In this document: positions 48,243 to 59,130 of the stretch, in pieces | How positions within the stretch are numbered: position 1 is the first letter of the stretch | Layout of the letters: every line of letters begins with the position of its first letter | NCBI GenBank assembly: GCA_000729835.1 | Contig: JFHB01000006.1 | Coordinates: 372,001-436,000, forward strand | Direction of reading: 5' to 3' | DNA from: Atkinsonella hypoxylon | Taxonomy: Eukaryota; Ascomycota; Sordariomycetes; Hypocreales; Clavicipitaceae | DNA: 64,000 nt | Notes under the pieces: model-generated | The model's database searches: none | The model's input: the letters and a program-made list of their open reading frames with translations, nothing else | What the model was told of the DNA's origin: nothing | Position numbers and translations under genes: made by a program

Positions 48243-50629
48243 TCAGAACGCGGAGCCAAGCCCGTTTCGCGACTGCCGTTTGCTGAACCTGTTCCGCCTA
48301 GGGCTGAAATCCTCGTGGCTAGGTTGGGTTTTACTCAAATGATTCCGCCCACTTCGATCTTGGCTGCCCTGAGTATCAGAGAAATGAGCCCTGCCACCCA
48401 AAGTGCTTGCGGGACTCGATACTGTAGATCCCATTTCCCCAAACGGGCCATCATCACTATGGGTGTTGTTTAGTTGAGACAATGCTATTTCTTTAGCCTT
48501 GTCAAGGCATTCGACCCATTCTTCAGCTGAAGGTTTCACGTCTCCAGCAGTAGGCACAGCCTTGGTGTCTTCGAAAGTATAGTGATAACCAGCCTAGTAC
48601 TGCATTAGTGACATTCTTCGTCGCTAGGATGTGACATACTTACTGTGTCAACACACCAAACCAGCTGGCCCTTGGCATCACGTTGCGTTTTCCATGATGA
48701 GTCTGATGCCAAAAGAGACAGTTCCTGCTTTGCTCTCTTCTCTTCCCCACCAGCAGGAGCTAGAACGATACGGCCACTAGAAGTAATCATGACCAGTCGT
48801 TGTCTTTTCTTCGTAGTACTACCACCGAAGAAACGAGAAAGTTTCTTATGGCCGTCATCAGAACCTTTCCGCTGAAGATTGTTAGTCAAAGGCGTTGAAA
48901 CAACCATTAAGTCACCCAGCTTTAATATCCGTTCGTTGTTCTTGGTTAGAACAGGTGACCACTCGATGTCTAACTGAGTTGGTGGTGGAAGTTCAGTGAT
49001 TATCCGAACAGGACGAGTAGCGGCGCTAGAACCGCTAGGCTGAGTATGCACTGTCGACCTGGAGAATTCCGACTTGCTGTTTGAAGGACCAGCCCCTGGA
49101 GACAAGCCATTCAGTTGTATGATGGTTGGCTCCTGAGCTGGAGGAATGTAGGGCCGTAATCGAGGAGCTTTTGTGCGCCAAAGAATCTTTCCGAATGTCT
49201 GCCCGTCAAAGAACTCATGGTTCTTAATGTGCTCAATTGTGAGCCTTCTGGCTGGGTCCACCACTAAGCATCTTTCGATAAGGTCTCGAGCCAAGGGAGG
49301 AAACCCGGTTGGAAAGTCATACTCTAGATTCACAATCTTTTGAAAGGTAAGATATTCACTACCAGCCTTAAATGGAGGGCGTCCAGCCAGAAGTTGAAAT
49401 ATGATGCACCCGAAAGCCCATATATCGCTAGGCTTGCCAGCACTTTTATGGGTCAAGAGCTCAGGACTGACATACTCCGCGGTGCCAACAAAGGACGCAG
49501 CCCGATTGTCGTCATTAAAATCACACTGTGATGAGACTGTCCTGCTACTTTGGCCCCTCTCGGTATATTGGGCGTCTTGTACTTCGCGGGGGTCTTTGAG
49601 GAGTTTTGCGGTACCAAAGTCGGTGATCTTGACATGCATTTGGTCATCCAACAAAACATTCTCGGGCTTTAAATCACGATGGATAACACCCCGAGAATGC
49701 ATGTAATCAATCGAGTCAAGTATTTGCGCGCCGTAAAACCTGACGCAATCCACATCAAATGTGCCAGTTCGTTTAAGCACGCCCAACAATTCACCGCCAT
49801 TGCAAAGGTCAAGCACGTAGTACAAGGACGTTTCATCCTGGAAAGTGTAATAAAGGCGAACAATTCCAGGATGTTCTGTAAGACGATTCAGAGTATTCTT
49901 CTCAATATTGACGTATTTGATCTTCTTTTCCTTGATGATATGCCGCTTCTCGAGCACTTTGATGGCGTACTCCTTGAGGGTTTGGCGGTCGGTAGCAAGG
50001 TAAACCGTGCTGTAAGAGCCTTCACCGAGTATTCGACCAAAGGAAAAGTCACGGACTCCCTTCTTTATTTGCCGAACCACGGTTCTTCCGGTGCTGTCTA
50101 CTTCGCGGCGTAGACCGATAGCTGCCCCTCGGTCTTTCCAGTCTTCACTAGAAATCTGTGGCGGCATGGAGGATGCTAGTGGACCTCCCAATGAGGTGCG
50201 AGAAGGCAAATGACAATCTTCTGAGATTTTGGAGCTTCTTTGTAATGGCGTCGAGTATTTGTTTTCACATTGACTTTGCCCACTCTGTGTTGTTTGGAGT
50301 AACTGACGATCATTTACCGACTCGTATGGAGGACTTATGTAGGTTGAGGGGTTACCGTTCATTGCCGTCGTGTCTTGTGCGGAATACCCAAGCATTACTT
50401 CATCGCTCATTGTGCCTCGACGTTGAGTGCTGCAGGCTTCTTCCGGAAAAATTTGTGCTTCATTGGTATGATGATCGAATGGAGAGGTAGAGAGGGGTGG
50501 AATAAGGCCAGTTTGCGTGTGCTCGTGAGCAGCGACAGCAGAATTGGTAAGTGCACTTTCGGCGGAATCGTCGGGGTTAGCTATGCGCAATCCGCCCAGG
50601 GCCTGGGAGAGACTCAAATCCCCATTCAT
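48243..50629 (-). CDS. PDK1-type AGC kinase kinase (Pkh-like)
   Basis: A master serine/threonine kinase that phosphorylates the activation loop of other AGC kinases and links sphingolipid/TOR signals to cell-wall integrity and endocytosis. Exons 50629-48644 and 48593-48243 give 778 residues. After a disordered leader (1-190), the kinase domain runs about 195-475: glycine loop GEGSYSTVYLA (202-212), Lys224 in YAIKVLEKRHI, catalytic VIHRDLKPENVLL, DFGTAKLL, and SFVGTAEYVSPELL. A C-terminal PH domain (about 585-710) includes LMVVSTPLTNN, KKRQRLVMITSSGRIV, QLVWCVDT and EEWVECLDKAKEIAL, the PDK1-type arrangement. The intron (48643-48594, 50 nt) falls inside the PH domain, in phase 0. Confidence 0.93.
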
Positions 50630-51282
50630 TCTGGATTAATCCAAAGACCTGGGCTGGTCCTTAGAAAAGAGTCGAAATAGGCTTCCCATTAACGAGCCTA
50701 GAAGTAAGGAGGGAATTTGGTGGTAGTGTCCAGGTCGTCGTCAGGTCCCATTTTCAATTTCGGGTGGCGGGACGAGGTTGCCGAACCACTATTACTTTAG
50801 CGCCTTACCTAATGCCGCACATACAAACTACAGCCTTTATGGGCGCCAACCCCTTAATAACTATCTAGGTAGGCAGATATCATATCATGTGCATCTAAGT
50901 ACATGACCGCGCGTGTGAGCTTTGTTCCAACGTTACGGCCGGCTAGAATTCAGATGCGAGCATAAATCCATGTACCGCAGCCCTGAATCAAATAGATAGC
51001 TCCAAGCTCCATCACGCCAGTACTATCACCGCTGTTGCCACACTGCTTCATACTCGAAGGATCCTGGCTATTCGAACGAGTCGATTTTGAATGAATATAT
51101 GATTCGAAATTTGGCTGGGGTCAATATTCAACCATCCTGTATATCAGAGTGACTCATGAATATGAAACTGCGTCCAAATTAAAGCTATCTGCTATATTAC
51201 GTAGTGTTTGCCGGTTGCCTTCGCACCTCTCGGCTGTCAAACTTCGATATCTGAAATTTTTCAATGTTGATTGCTCAGAAGT
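50630..51282. promoter_or_regulatory. Upstream region of the PDK1-type kinase
   Basis: A 653-bp gap with the kinase promoter at one side and the 3' flank of the next gene at the other. Contains a short CTAGGTAGG motif near 50864. No gene seen. Confidence 0.4.
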
Positions 51283-52170
51283 TCATGAATCTATTGCCAT
51301 TGCAGTGTCTGGTAGTGCGCCAACATGCTCGTTGCCTGTGGTCATCAAACCCAGCTCTGGCCCCTCAAACCCAGGAGGAGAAAGTTGCAGATTGTGAAGC
51401 GCCCCTTCTGCTGTTGAGCTGACGAATCTGCCGTGGCGTAGATTCTCGGCGAAGAGAAAGTAACCATTTGATGCTTCAACGAGATAAGACTGAAGGCCTT
51501 TGCTCTCCAAACATATGCGCACTCCTACAAGCCCAAAGTTTTTCTCAATGAAACGGGCCCATCCTCGTGCTGCAGCTTGGATATGTTCGTCATCACTGAT
51601 TTTCCGCCACCCAATACCCAGGTGGATGGTAAAGTTATCGATAATTATCGTGTCATTGCATGCTGCACTTGGGACGCTGGCGTGAGTAGATGCTGAGTGA
51701 CGCAGTGTGCTAAAAGGAGGTGCTGTCTCAGTAGTGTAGTCCAATCGTTGTGATTTGTTGCTGCGTAGTTCAAGCTGGCACTTGTGAAGTTCTTGTTTTG
51801 CTTTCTGATCTTCGTCAGATCGTTGTTCAACCCACGTGCTAGACTGGATGCTGGTATCAGCGACATAACCACCGGCAGATTTGATTAAGACCATGCCCTC
51901 TGCGCGTGTACGATCTCGCAGAGAGTTTGCAGCAACTGCCCGAGATGTATCTGGCTCGAGGTTGATTGATGCCTCGTCACGAGATCGTTTCCTGCCTGCA
52001 AGTCGGGCTGGCATGGGCAGCGTTGATGTGGTAGGCTTAGCGTTATTATGCATATGCGACGAGAAATTGCGTCCAAAGGTTCCTGCGGAAAGCTGGGTTT
52101 GATAATAAGGCTGTGGTGGAATAATCACTACTGGAGATGCAGAAGAATATTGACGAGAAAACTGCATCAT
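51283..52170 (-). CDS. Uncharacterised conserved-looking fungal protein
   Basis: Not recognised as a named family. The frame is open to 52206 but begins there with TTG; the first ATG (52170, MMQFSRQYSSASPVVIIPP) gives 295 residues. A TTTCAG acceptor ending near 52195, with a CTAAT branch before it, suggests that the frame upstream of the ATG is the end of a 5' UTR intron or of a coding exon not found. The first two thirds are low-complexity with a basic stretch (AGRKRSRDE, nuclear-signal-like). The last third (from IIIDNFTIHLGIGWRKISDD through AARGWARFIEKNF to SYLVEASNGYFLFAENL) looks folded and alternates hydrophobic residues like a small alpha/beta domain. Function unknown. Confidence 0.7.
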   Translation of the reverse strand: MMQFSRQYSSASPVVIIPPQPYYQTQLSAGTFGRNFSSHMHNNAKPTTSTLPMPARLAGRKRSRDEASINLEPDTSRAVAANSLRDRTRAEGMVLIKSAGGYVADTSIQSSTWVEQRSDEDQKAKQELHKCQLELRSNKSQRLDYTTETAPPFSTLRHSASTHASVPSAACNDTIIIDNFTIHLGIGWRKISDDEHIQAAARGWARFIEKNFGLVGVRICLESKGLQSYLVEASNGYFLFAENLRHGRFVSSTAEGALHNLQLSPPGFEGPELGLMTTGNEHVGALPDTAMAIDS

Positions 52171-53851
52171 CCTGGATGGCAGAGCTGTCGCAATCTGAAA
52201 TGTCAAGGATCAGGATTAGTAGTCAATGTGTCAACAAACCGCTTATATGGTACAGAGTTGATGTAGATCGTCACGGTCTCGCGAACGTCGTTATCGGCAG
52301 TTTCTTGTCGAAGTGAGGTGAAATAATTTGGGCGTTGATGGAGTATCGTATATTTCAGGAGACGGAAGACAAAGACTGGGGAAGAAAAGATTGAGATGGT
52401 CGATGCGAGATGGCGAGAATAAGACTATACTGACGAAACCTCGTTTCAATTGCCAGCCTTGAGCTTGGTTTGCCCTAGTTAATGGAAGGAGAAGGATTAT
52501 GGTCTGAGCGTTCTCGTCCGCTTGACCACCATCTGGGACCTTGGTGGGACTGCGCCTCTGATTCGTCCACTTGCAGCCTGTCTAAAAAGGGATGGTGCAG
52601 GGCTTAGGCTAGTGTGAGGACATTGACAGATTAACCGGGACAACCCGGCCACCCACACTGCTACCAATAGAGACTCGATCAAGTAGATGAAGAAAAACAT
52701 GGCCGATCATTGCTCGTCACTCTAGGTGCTGGACCGGCCACTTTTTCTTTCACCAGCGGGGCGATGTCCCGGTTAATTTGTCGATCGCATGGTGTTGTGT
52801 TCAGGCGCATGTGTACCTATAAGTCCTGCTGTACGGAATACAATCCCTCTGGGTTTTAAAGGAGGGAGGTTCGCAAGCCCCACTTCTTGCTGGTACAAGC
52901 AGGGTATCTCGCTTCCGCAAAAATGATACACCTCAAGTACTATAGGTTTTCTTTTAGCCAATAATCTTATGCATTCACTGTATACGTAATATACGTGTTA
53001 TATGACGATAATGGTGTTTTTTTAAAAGTATTATAAGCATATGAAAATTCTTATAAGATTTTTTCTATGATTAAATTAACAATTTTTACCAGTGAATAGT
53101 GTTATAATAAATGCGTACTGGATGCGCGCCTCTGATTGGCTGTGCGCAGCTGCGTGTGGATTCGCCGAGCTGATTGGCTGCAACGACGTGGCCTATCGGT
53201 TGGGCCGACTTCGCGCACCGTACCCCTGCGCACAACAATTCGGCGTCAGATTCCTACGGGCCTAGATATAAAGAATTAAATCATTTATTCTATCTTTGTA
53301 CTAATGCAACCTGTTTTACCTATTTTCTTGGTCCTTCAAACAACATCAATTCTTCTCTACTTATTATATATATCTAATTGTATAGGTCCTGACCACTTAG
53401 TGTATTTAATAATATTATTGTAAATACTGACATATACGGAATAGTACTGAGAGATTATGAATCCTTGTAGTCTAACGTAAAGGAAACCAATAAGAAGAGC
53501 AGCTTTACGCTATAGAGATCCATAGCAGATTCAGGTCCTCTCGAAAACCCTGTAGACCCCACACTGTTCTTATTGGCTATATTCCCCACAAGTGGCTCCT
53601 TTAATCCCTTTAGCAGTGCTAAGGCTTCAGAGAAGTCAAGAGCATGATGTAGACCAAAGAAGGACAATACTGAATAGAAAGGCACTTGATTATATAGGAG
53701 CATCGCTACGATAGAAGTTCCCGCACATTCCAGATTTATAACAAGAGACTTAGTAGTCACCGCAGCTATCCCTTTTCAATGCGAAAGCAATAGCCAGGTC
53801 GCGGAGCCTACTCATTTTCCGATATAAAGTTCAGGCTATGCCCTACTATCT
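52171..53851. other. Intergenic region, becoming AT-rich, with repeat remnants
   Basis: About 1.7 kb. The first part is upstream sequence of the uncharacterised gene. From about 52970 composition becomes AT-rich. Two TGATTGGCTG (inverted CCAAT) motifs occur at about 53132 and 53172 within a short GC-rich island (53112-53240). The 101-codon frame at 53760-53455 (-) has no recognised family and begins inside repeat-like sequence. Confidence 0.45.
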
Positions 53852-54021
53852 CGCGCAGCCCCGATTTTTGGTCGAACTCGGTTACAGTCACCAACTCTAC
53901 TAGGCCATTAGAAATATATTCTATTAGAGCTTAGCAGTAGTTACCTCGACAAAGATATGGTATATAGCGTTTCAAAGTGGTTATTATTACCGAGCTCTAA
54001 CCAAAAATCGGGGTGGCGCGC
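53852..54021. repeat. Short terminal-inverted-repeat element, about 170 bp
   Basis: Left end GCGCAGCCCCGATTTTTGGT then CGAACTCGGTTA, right end (reverse complement) GCGCGCCACCCCGATTTTTG then GTTAGAGCTCGGTAA: roughly 30-bp imperfect terminal inverted repeats around an AT-rich centre without coding frame. A diverged relative is at 34700-34816. Probably a MITE or a solo remnant. Confidence 0.6.
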
Positions 54022-54308
54022 AAACGTAGTTGACCAATCATGTCGAATTGATATCGGAGGTACTTAAATTCATGTGCGAACGTCACTATAATAAAAAGTA
54101 CCTCCAATTTCCGAAGAGGCACTTCCACTAGGTATTGGAAAATGAGTGGGTCTCGTGACCTACCTGTTACCTTAACAAAGAGATGTAAGAGTGAAGTACA
54201 CTGTAAATATACTTGCCCCACTTTTAGATACTCGCTAACAGCTGTAATTAGTGTAGGGAGACCGCGTGGCTACTACAGTTAGGGAGGTACAGGAGAATAT
54301 ACAGGGAT

Positions 54309-54324
54309 TAAACATTCCTCTGTA
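54309..54324 (+). repeat. Target-site duplication, left copy
   Basis: TAAACATTCCTCTGTA, repeated exactly at 61042-61057, on the other side of the AT-rich block. Because the element ends in a TAA run, the true duplication is 13 to 16 bp. Confidence 0.85.
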
Positions 54325-54499
54325 ACAATAAAGCTAAGAAGAGAGTTTTTCGCCCGCACCCCGACAGCGACGCGGAACCAGCCCTAAAATCGACTAAACT
54401 TTAATAAAAACATTTACTAAGCCCGTTTAGGCCCCTCTATAATAGCGTATTACTCCTAAAGCGCTAGTGTAAAGAAGGTAGTTCTAATAGTAGTTAATA

Positions 54500-55720
54500 A
54501 AGGGGAAAAAGAGCTTACCTAAAGCTACTACTACCCTTAAGTAAGCGCAAAAGCCTTTACTATAGAGAAGCAGCTTAATACTAAGTTACCTTAAGGAAGA
54601 GACTAAGTGCTAAATTACTTATAGAAGTTCTACCTAGAGATTGCTAGAATTATTCTAGCTATAGCGCTTTTAGATATATAGAAAGTGCTACTAAAAGTAT
54701 ATAATACAGAAAAAGCTAGGTTTAAGTGCACTACTACCTATAACCTATTAACACTAGTTATAACTAAAAACCTTAAAAGAGTAGTTAAAAAAGCAGTTAA
54801 AAAGACTCTTTAGGCTAGCGCTAAAGGGAATTTAACCTAAGTAAACGTTATAGCCTATAATATAACACTAGTAATAACTATAACTGCTAGCTGCTTAAGT
54901 ACTCTTTTAGTTTCTCTATAATAGCACTATAAAATAATTATTTAAGAAGATATAATCCCTAAGCCCTTAAAAAATAAAAGCTTAACTAAGATAGTTAAAG
55001 TAGTTAACTACACTACTAAATAAAGCACTACTATAGCAGTAAAATATTTATATAGTAAAGATATAGTTATTATATTTAAAAAGATAGCTAAACTATATAA
55101 AGAGAAATAGAGATAGCTTAAAGCCTTTTTTAGCTAAAAAGTAGCTCTTTAGTATAAAATCTATAGTATTATTATTAAGAATTTCTTAATTTACTATACT
55201 ATAGAAATTATAAAAGAAGAAATTATATAAAACTTAGAAATAAAAAACAGCTTAAGTATTACTAAAGTAATAGTTTAAAAACTAAAGAGAACTATAATAA
55301 AAGCTCCTTTAATTATTAAACTAAATAATATAAAGGCAGCTAACTATTTATATTAAGTAAAGGCTATTTATATAGCTAAAATATTTAAAGTTAAACTATA
55401 TAATAAAGTACTTTACTTTAAATAATACTTTTACTACTATAGGTTTAGCTATATTATAAGATTCTATAAAAAGATCCTTTAGTGTAGCTACTATAGTGCT
55501 AACTAATATAAAGATAGAGAAAATATATACCTAACTAAATAGAGTTATATATAAGAATAGTGCTTTAACTACTATAGAGCTTACTTAGCCTAGTTTTACC
55601 TTTACTTAATAGCTAAGAAACATTAGAATAAAGTAAGAGAAGTATATAGTAATAGGCTCTTTAAGTTTACTAACTATAAGTAGCTTACTCTAAAGCTAAA
55701 CTATAGCTATAAGCATTAAG
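54500..55720 (+). pseudogene. LINE ORF1 (gag-like, CCHC knuckles), RIP-inactivated
   Basis: Boundaries approximate. At about 55425-55465 the frame reads YFYYYRFSYIIRFY, which is the spacing of a C-x2-C-x4-H-x4-C knuckle in which each Cys and the His has become Tyr, exactly what G-to-A and C-to-T changes do to TGC and CAC codons. A second knuckle-like unit follows at about 55483 (CSYYSAN) and a third at about 55560. Many internal stops; not translatable. Confidence 0.7.
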
Positions 55721-55799
55721 CTAGTAGATTACTATTCTAAGAGGCCTCCTTAAGGAAGAAAAAGCTTAAAAGGCCCTTAAGAAGTAAAAATAAGCTAAT

Positions 55800-58700
55800 A
55801 TCTCTATTATACCTCTTTAGCTAAAGCATTATACTTTTCTTAAGCTAATAGGCTAAGGCTAATATACCTTAAACTAATACTACTGTACCTCTATTCTTAG
55901 CTCTAAACTCTATATATTAATAATTATATACTAGAATATATAGAAGAGGTTAACGCTAATATAGTTAGCTTTAACCTACTAGAACAATATAGATATAGTA
56001 GCGCTATAGGAACTAGCTAGAACTAGCTAGTTTCTCTTTAACTTAAGCCTAAAATAGTTTTAATTAGTAGTATATAGAGGCTGTACAGTAGTATATATTA
56101 ATAAATAGTATAGTTCTAAGAAGTAAGCAGCCTAAAATAGAGTAAACTAGTGTAGTATTTAATTAGAAAGCACTAAGATTTACTCTATTTACTTACTACT
56201 ATATAAAAGAGATTAAGCTACCCCTTTTACTAACTTTAGCTTAGCTTACCTTAAGTTCTAAAGTGTCTTTATAGGTAACTTTAACTAGTACTACTTAATA
56301 TAAAATAAGGTAAATAAAACGTTATTAAGCTATAATACTATACTTACGTTTATAATATAGTAATAGCTTAGCTTTACTATACTTTAGAGTAAGGTTACCT
56401 AAAGAGTATAAAAAAAAAGAAACAGTATAATAAACTATACTTAAGCAACTTACAACCTAAAGATTAAATATATTAGCTTAGTCCCTTTAGCTAGCTTTAA
56501 CTATATACTATAAATAGTTAAGGTTAAGTTAAACCTAAGCTCTAGAGACAATAGGCTAGTAATATACCTATAGTTCTTTATAGATAAAGATATTATTTAG
56601 GCTAAAGCAAATAACTACCTTTAAGCTAGTTATACTACAGCACCTATATAGACCTATACTAAAATTAACGCCTATATATAGTAGCTAATAGACTAACTTT
56701 AAGTAATTATAAATATTATAGCTCTAAAGAAGCCCTAAAGCGCCTCTAAATAGCTACTATAGTAGAACTAGTAAGCCTATAAGGCAAAAAGGGAAGCTAA
56801 TATAGCTTTAAAACAGTAGTATATTAGTAGAACTAATAATAACTAATAGCTTACTACTAAGGCAGTAGTATCTTAAGACTAAGTTATAAAAGAGAAATAG
56901 AGAAAAGCCTAAAGAAATACTATTAATAGAGCTAAATTCTACTATAGCAACCTCTAGAGCCTTAAAAGATAGGCTAAGTTATATAGCAGCCTCCCTCTAG
57001 AAACTAGCTAAGTATTAACGCTAGTTTATATAGTAAACAGTGCTATAGTTATAGCTATAATATATATAGAGAAAGCTACTGCCTTTACTAAGAGGTTCTT
57101 TCTAGAGTTTAAGGCTAACTTAACTAATATTTTAAACCTATAATTCCTTTATCTTAATACTACTCTATTCTTACTAAAGGACTACTTTATAGAAAATAAT
57201 ATAAAGAATATACTATACAATATAGTAAGCTAGAAAGCACTAAAAGATAATAAGCTACTAGCTAGCTTCCTAAAAGCCTATAAGCTGCCTATAAAGAAGG
57301 TTTTAATATACCTACTTAATGCTAGCTACTAGCTTAACTACTACTTAGCTCTCTTCTAAAAAGTAAGAGTTATAGTACTTAAGAAGCCTAAGAAGCTCTT
57401 AAAAGACCTCTAAAAGGTAGAAAAGTAAAGATCTATCTCTTTACTTAATATTATAAAGAAAGTACTAAAAGCAGCAGTAGTATAGTAGCTTATTTATACT
57501 ACTAAGGAGGGGTTGCTTTTACTAAAGCTCTAGATAAGTAATAAAGTAAATAGGTTTACTAAAGTAGCCTTTAGTATACTTATAGAGGTTATTTATATAG
57601 TTTAGTACTATAGTAGAACTACTTTACTATTGCAGCTAGATATCTTTACAGCCTTTAATATAGTTAGCTATATTAAACTAGTTTATATACTAGTTTAAGT
57701 AGAACTTTTAAACTAAATAGTAGCTTAAGTCTATAGCTTTACTACCTTAAGGTTAATATATCTTTACTTTACTAAAGAGATAATAAAGAAGCTAGCTATA
57801 CCTATAAAGGTACTATAAAGGTTTTTTATCTTTTTTATTCTTTTCTTACTATATATTATACCTTTATATAAAAAACTTAAAGAAGTAAATACTATTATTA
57901 TACTAAAGTTCTTTAATAATACTAATATTATTATATATAGAAGAAGTATAGTAAAGACCTAAAGGCAGCTTAAGTATACTTAAGCAATTTATAAGGAGTA
58001 GTTAAAAGAGTTTAGCCTTTAATTTAATCTAGTAAAGAGTAAGCTTTTATACTTTACTAAAGGCTATAGAGTAAATATAATACTAGTTTAGCTTAACACT
58101 ATAATAATTTAGCCTATATAGTTAATAAGGTTCCTTAGTATATAGATCTTTAGAAAACTATAATAAAAAGCTTATTTAGCTAAGGTTAAGGTAAAGCTAA
58201 AGCAGTAGTAGCTTACTCTTACTATACTAGCAACCTTAATATAAAAATATTAGTTTAAAGAAGCCTAACTAATATATATATAAGTTATTTAGAATATAGT
58301 TACCTATAGAGTAAATATATACTATACTTTAACTTAAAGTAAAGAGAAACTATATAGTATAGCTAAAGCTCTTATTAAAGAATAGCTTACCTATTTATAT
58401 AGAGTTCTTAAAGCCTATAAAGCTACTCTATAGGCTTTAGCTAAGATAGAGGTAGTAATTCTTCTCTTAAACCTTTACTTAAACTATAAAGCCTATAAAT
58501 TTAGAGAAAGAATTAAATAGAATAGTATAGTAAACTAAATATATTAAGTATATACTTTAGTAGCTACTTAGCTTTAACGCTTAAGGCTATATAAATAAAG
58601 ATATACCTTTTAAGCTTTAAGTAGTAACACTTTAGGCTAAAGAGAAAACCTATTTACTAAACTAGAACTAAAGATAGAATAAAAGAAAAGATAGCTAATA

Positions 58701-59130
58701 GAATAAATAGAAGTAGTATATAGCTACTATAGGCTAGTTTTAGTAGAAAACCTTTTTAACTTTAAGACTATAAAAAAGGCCCTTAAGCTGCACTAAAACC
58801 TAACTAAGTATAAGTTAGCTGTTTTTACCTAATTATATACTAAGAAAATAGGCTTAAACCTCTTTTTATATAGTTATAATATACCTAATATACTAATACC
58901 TCTATACTACTATAAAGGCAATAATAAGGATATTTATTACTTAATTATTATATACCTACTATATAACTACCTTAAACTAAATAGTAGCACTTTACCTCTA
59001 CTAAGGAACTTTAAAGATATTAAAGCAGCTCTTAATGCCTTAAAGCTAGTAGCTATATTAGTTAAGTAGGTTCTTAATATAGGCTAACTTTTACAATTTT
59101 ATTTAGTAAAATAGCTTTAAAAAGATAAAA
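55800..59130 (+). pseudogene. LINE ORF2 (endonuclease + reverse transcriptase), RIP-inactivated
   Basis: Boundaries approximate. The frame around 57635 reads LLLQLDIFTAFNIVSYIKL, a decayed RT block (D-x-x-x-A-F); near 57795 IPIKVL then RFFIFFILFLLYIIPLYKKL corresponds to the G-S-P-L-S-P-x-L-F block; near 57905 FFNNTNIIIYRRS replaces the D-D core, both Asp having become Asn. VILLLNLYLNYKAYKFRERI near 58450 and the end LLQFYLVK near 59095 match the usual tail of Tad1-clade ORF2. An RNase H domain is not evident. Dozens of in-frame stops. Confidence 0.75.

Noticed and set aside
53455..53760. 101-codon frame on the minus strand
   Set aside because: No recognised family, located in repeat-rich AT-skewed sequence; insufficient support for a gene.
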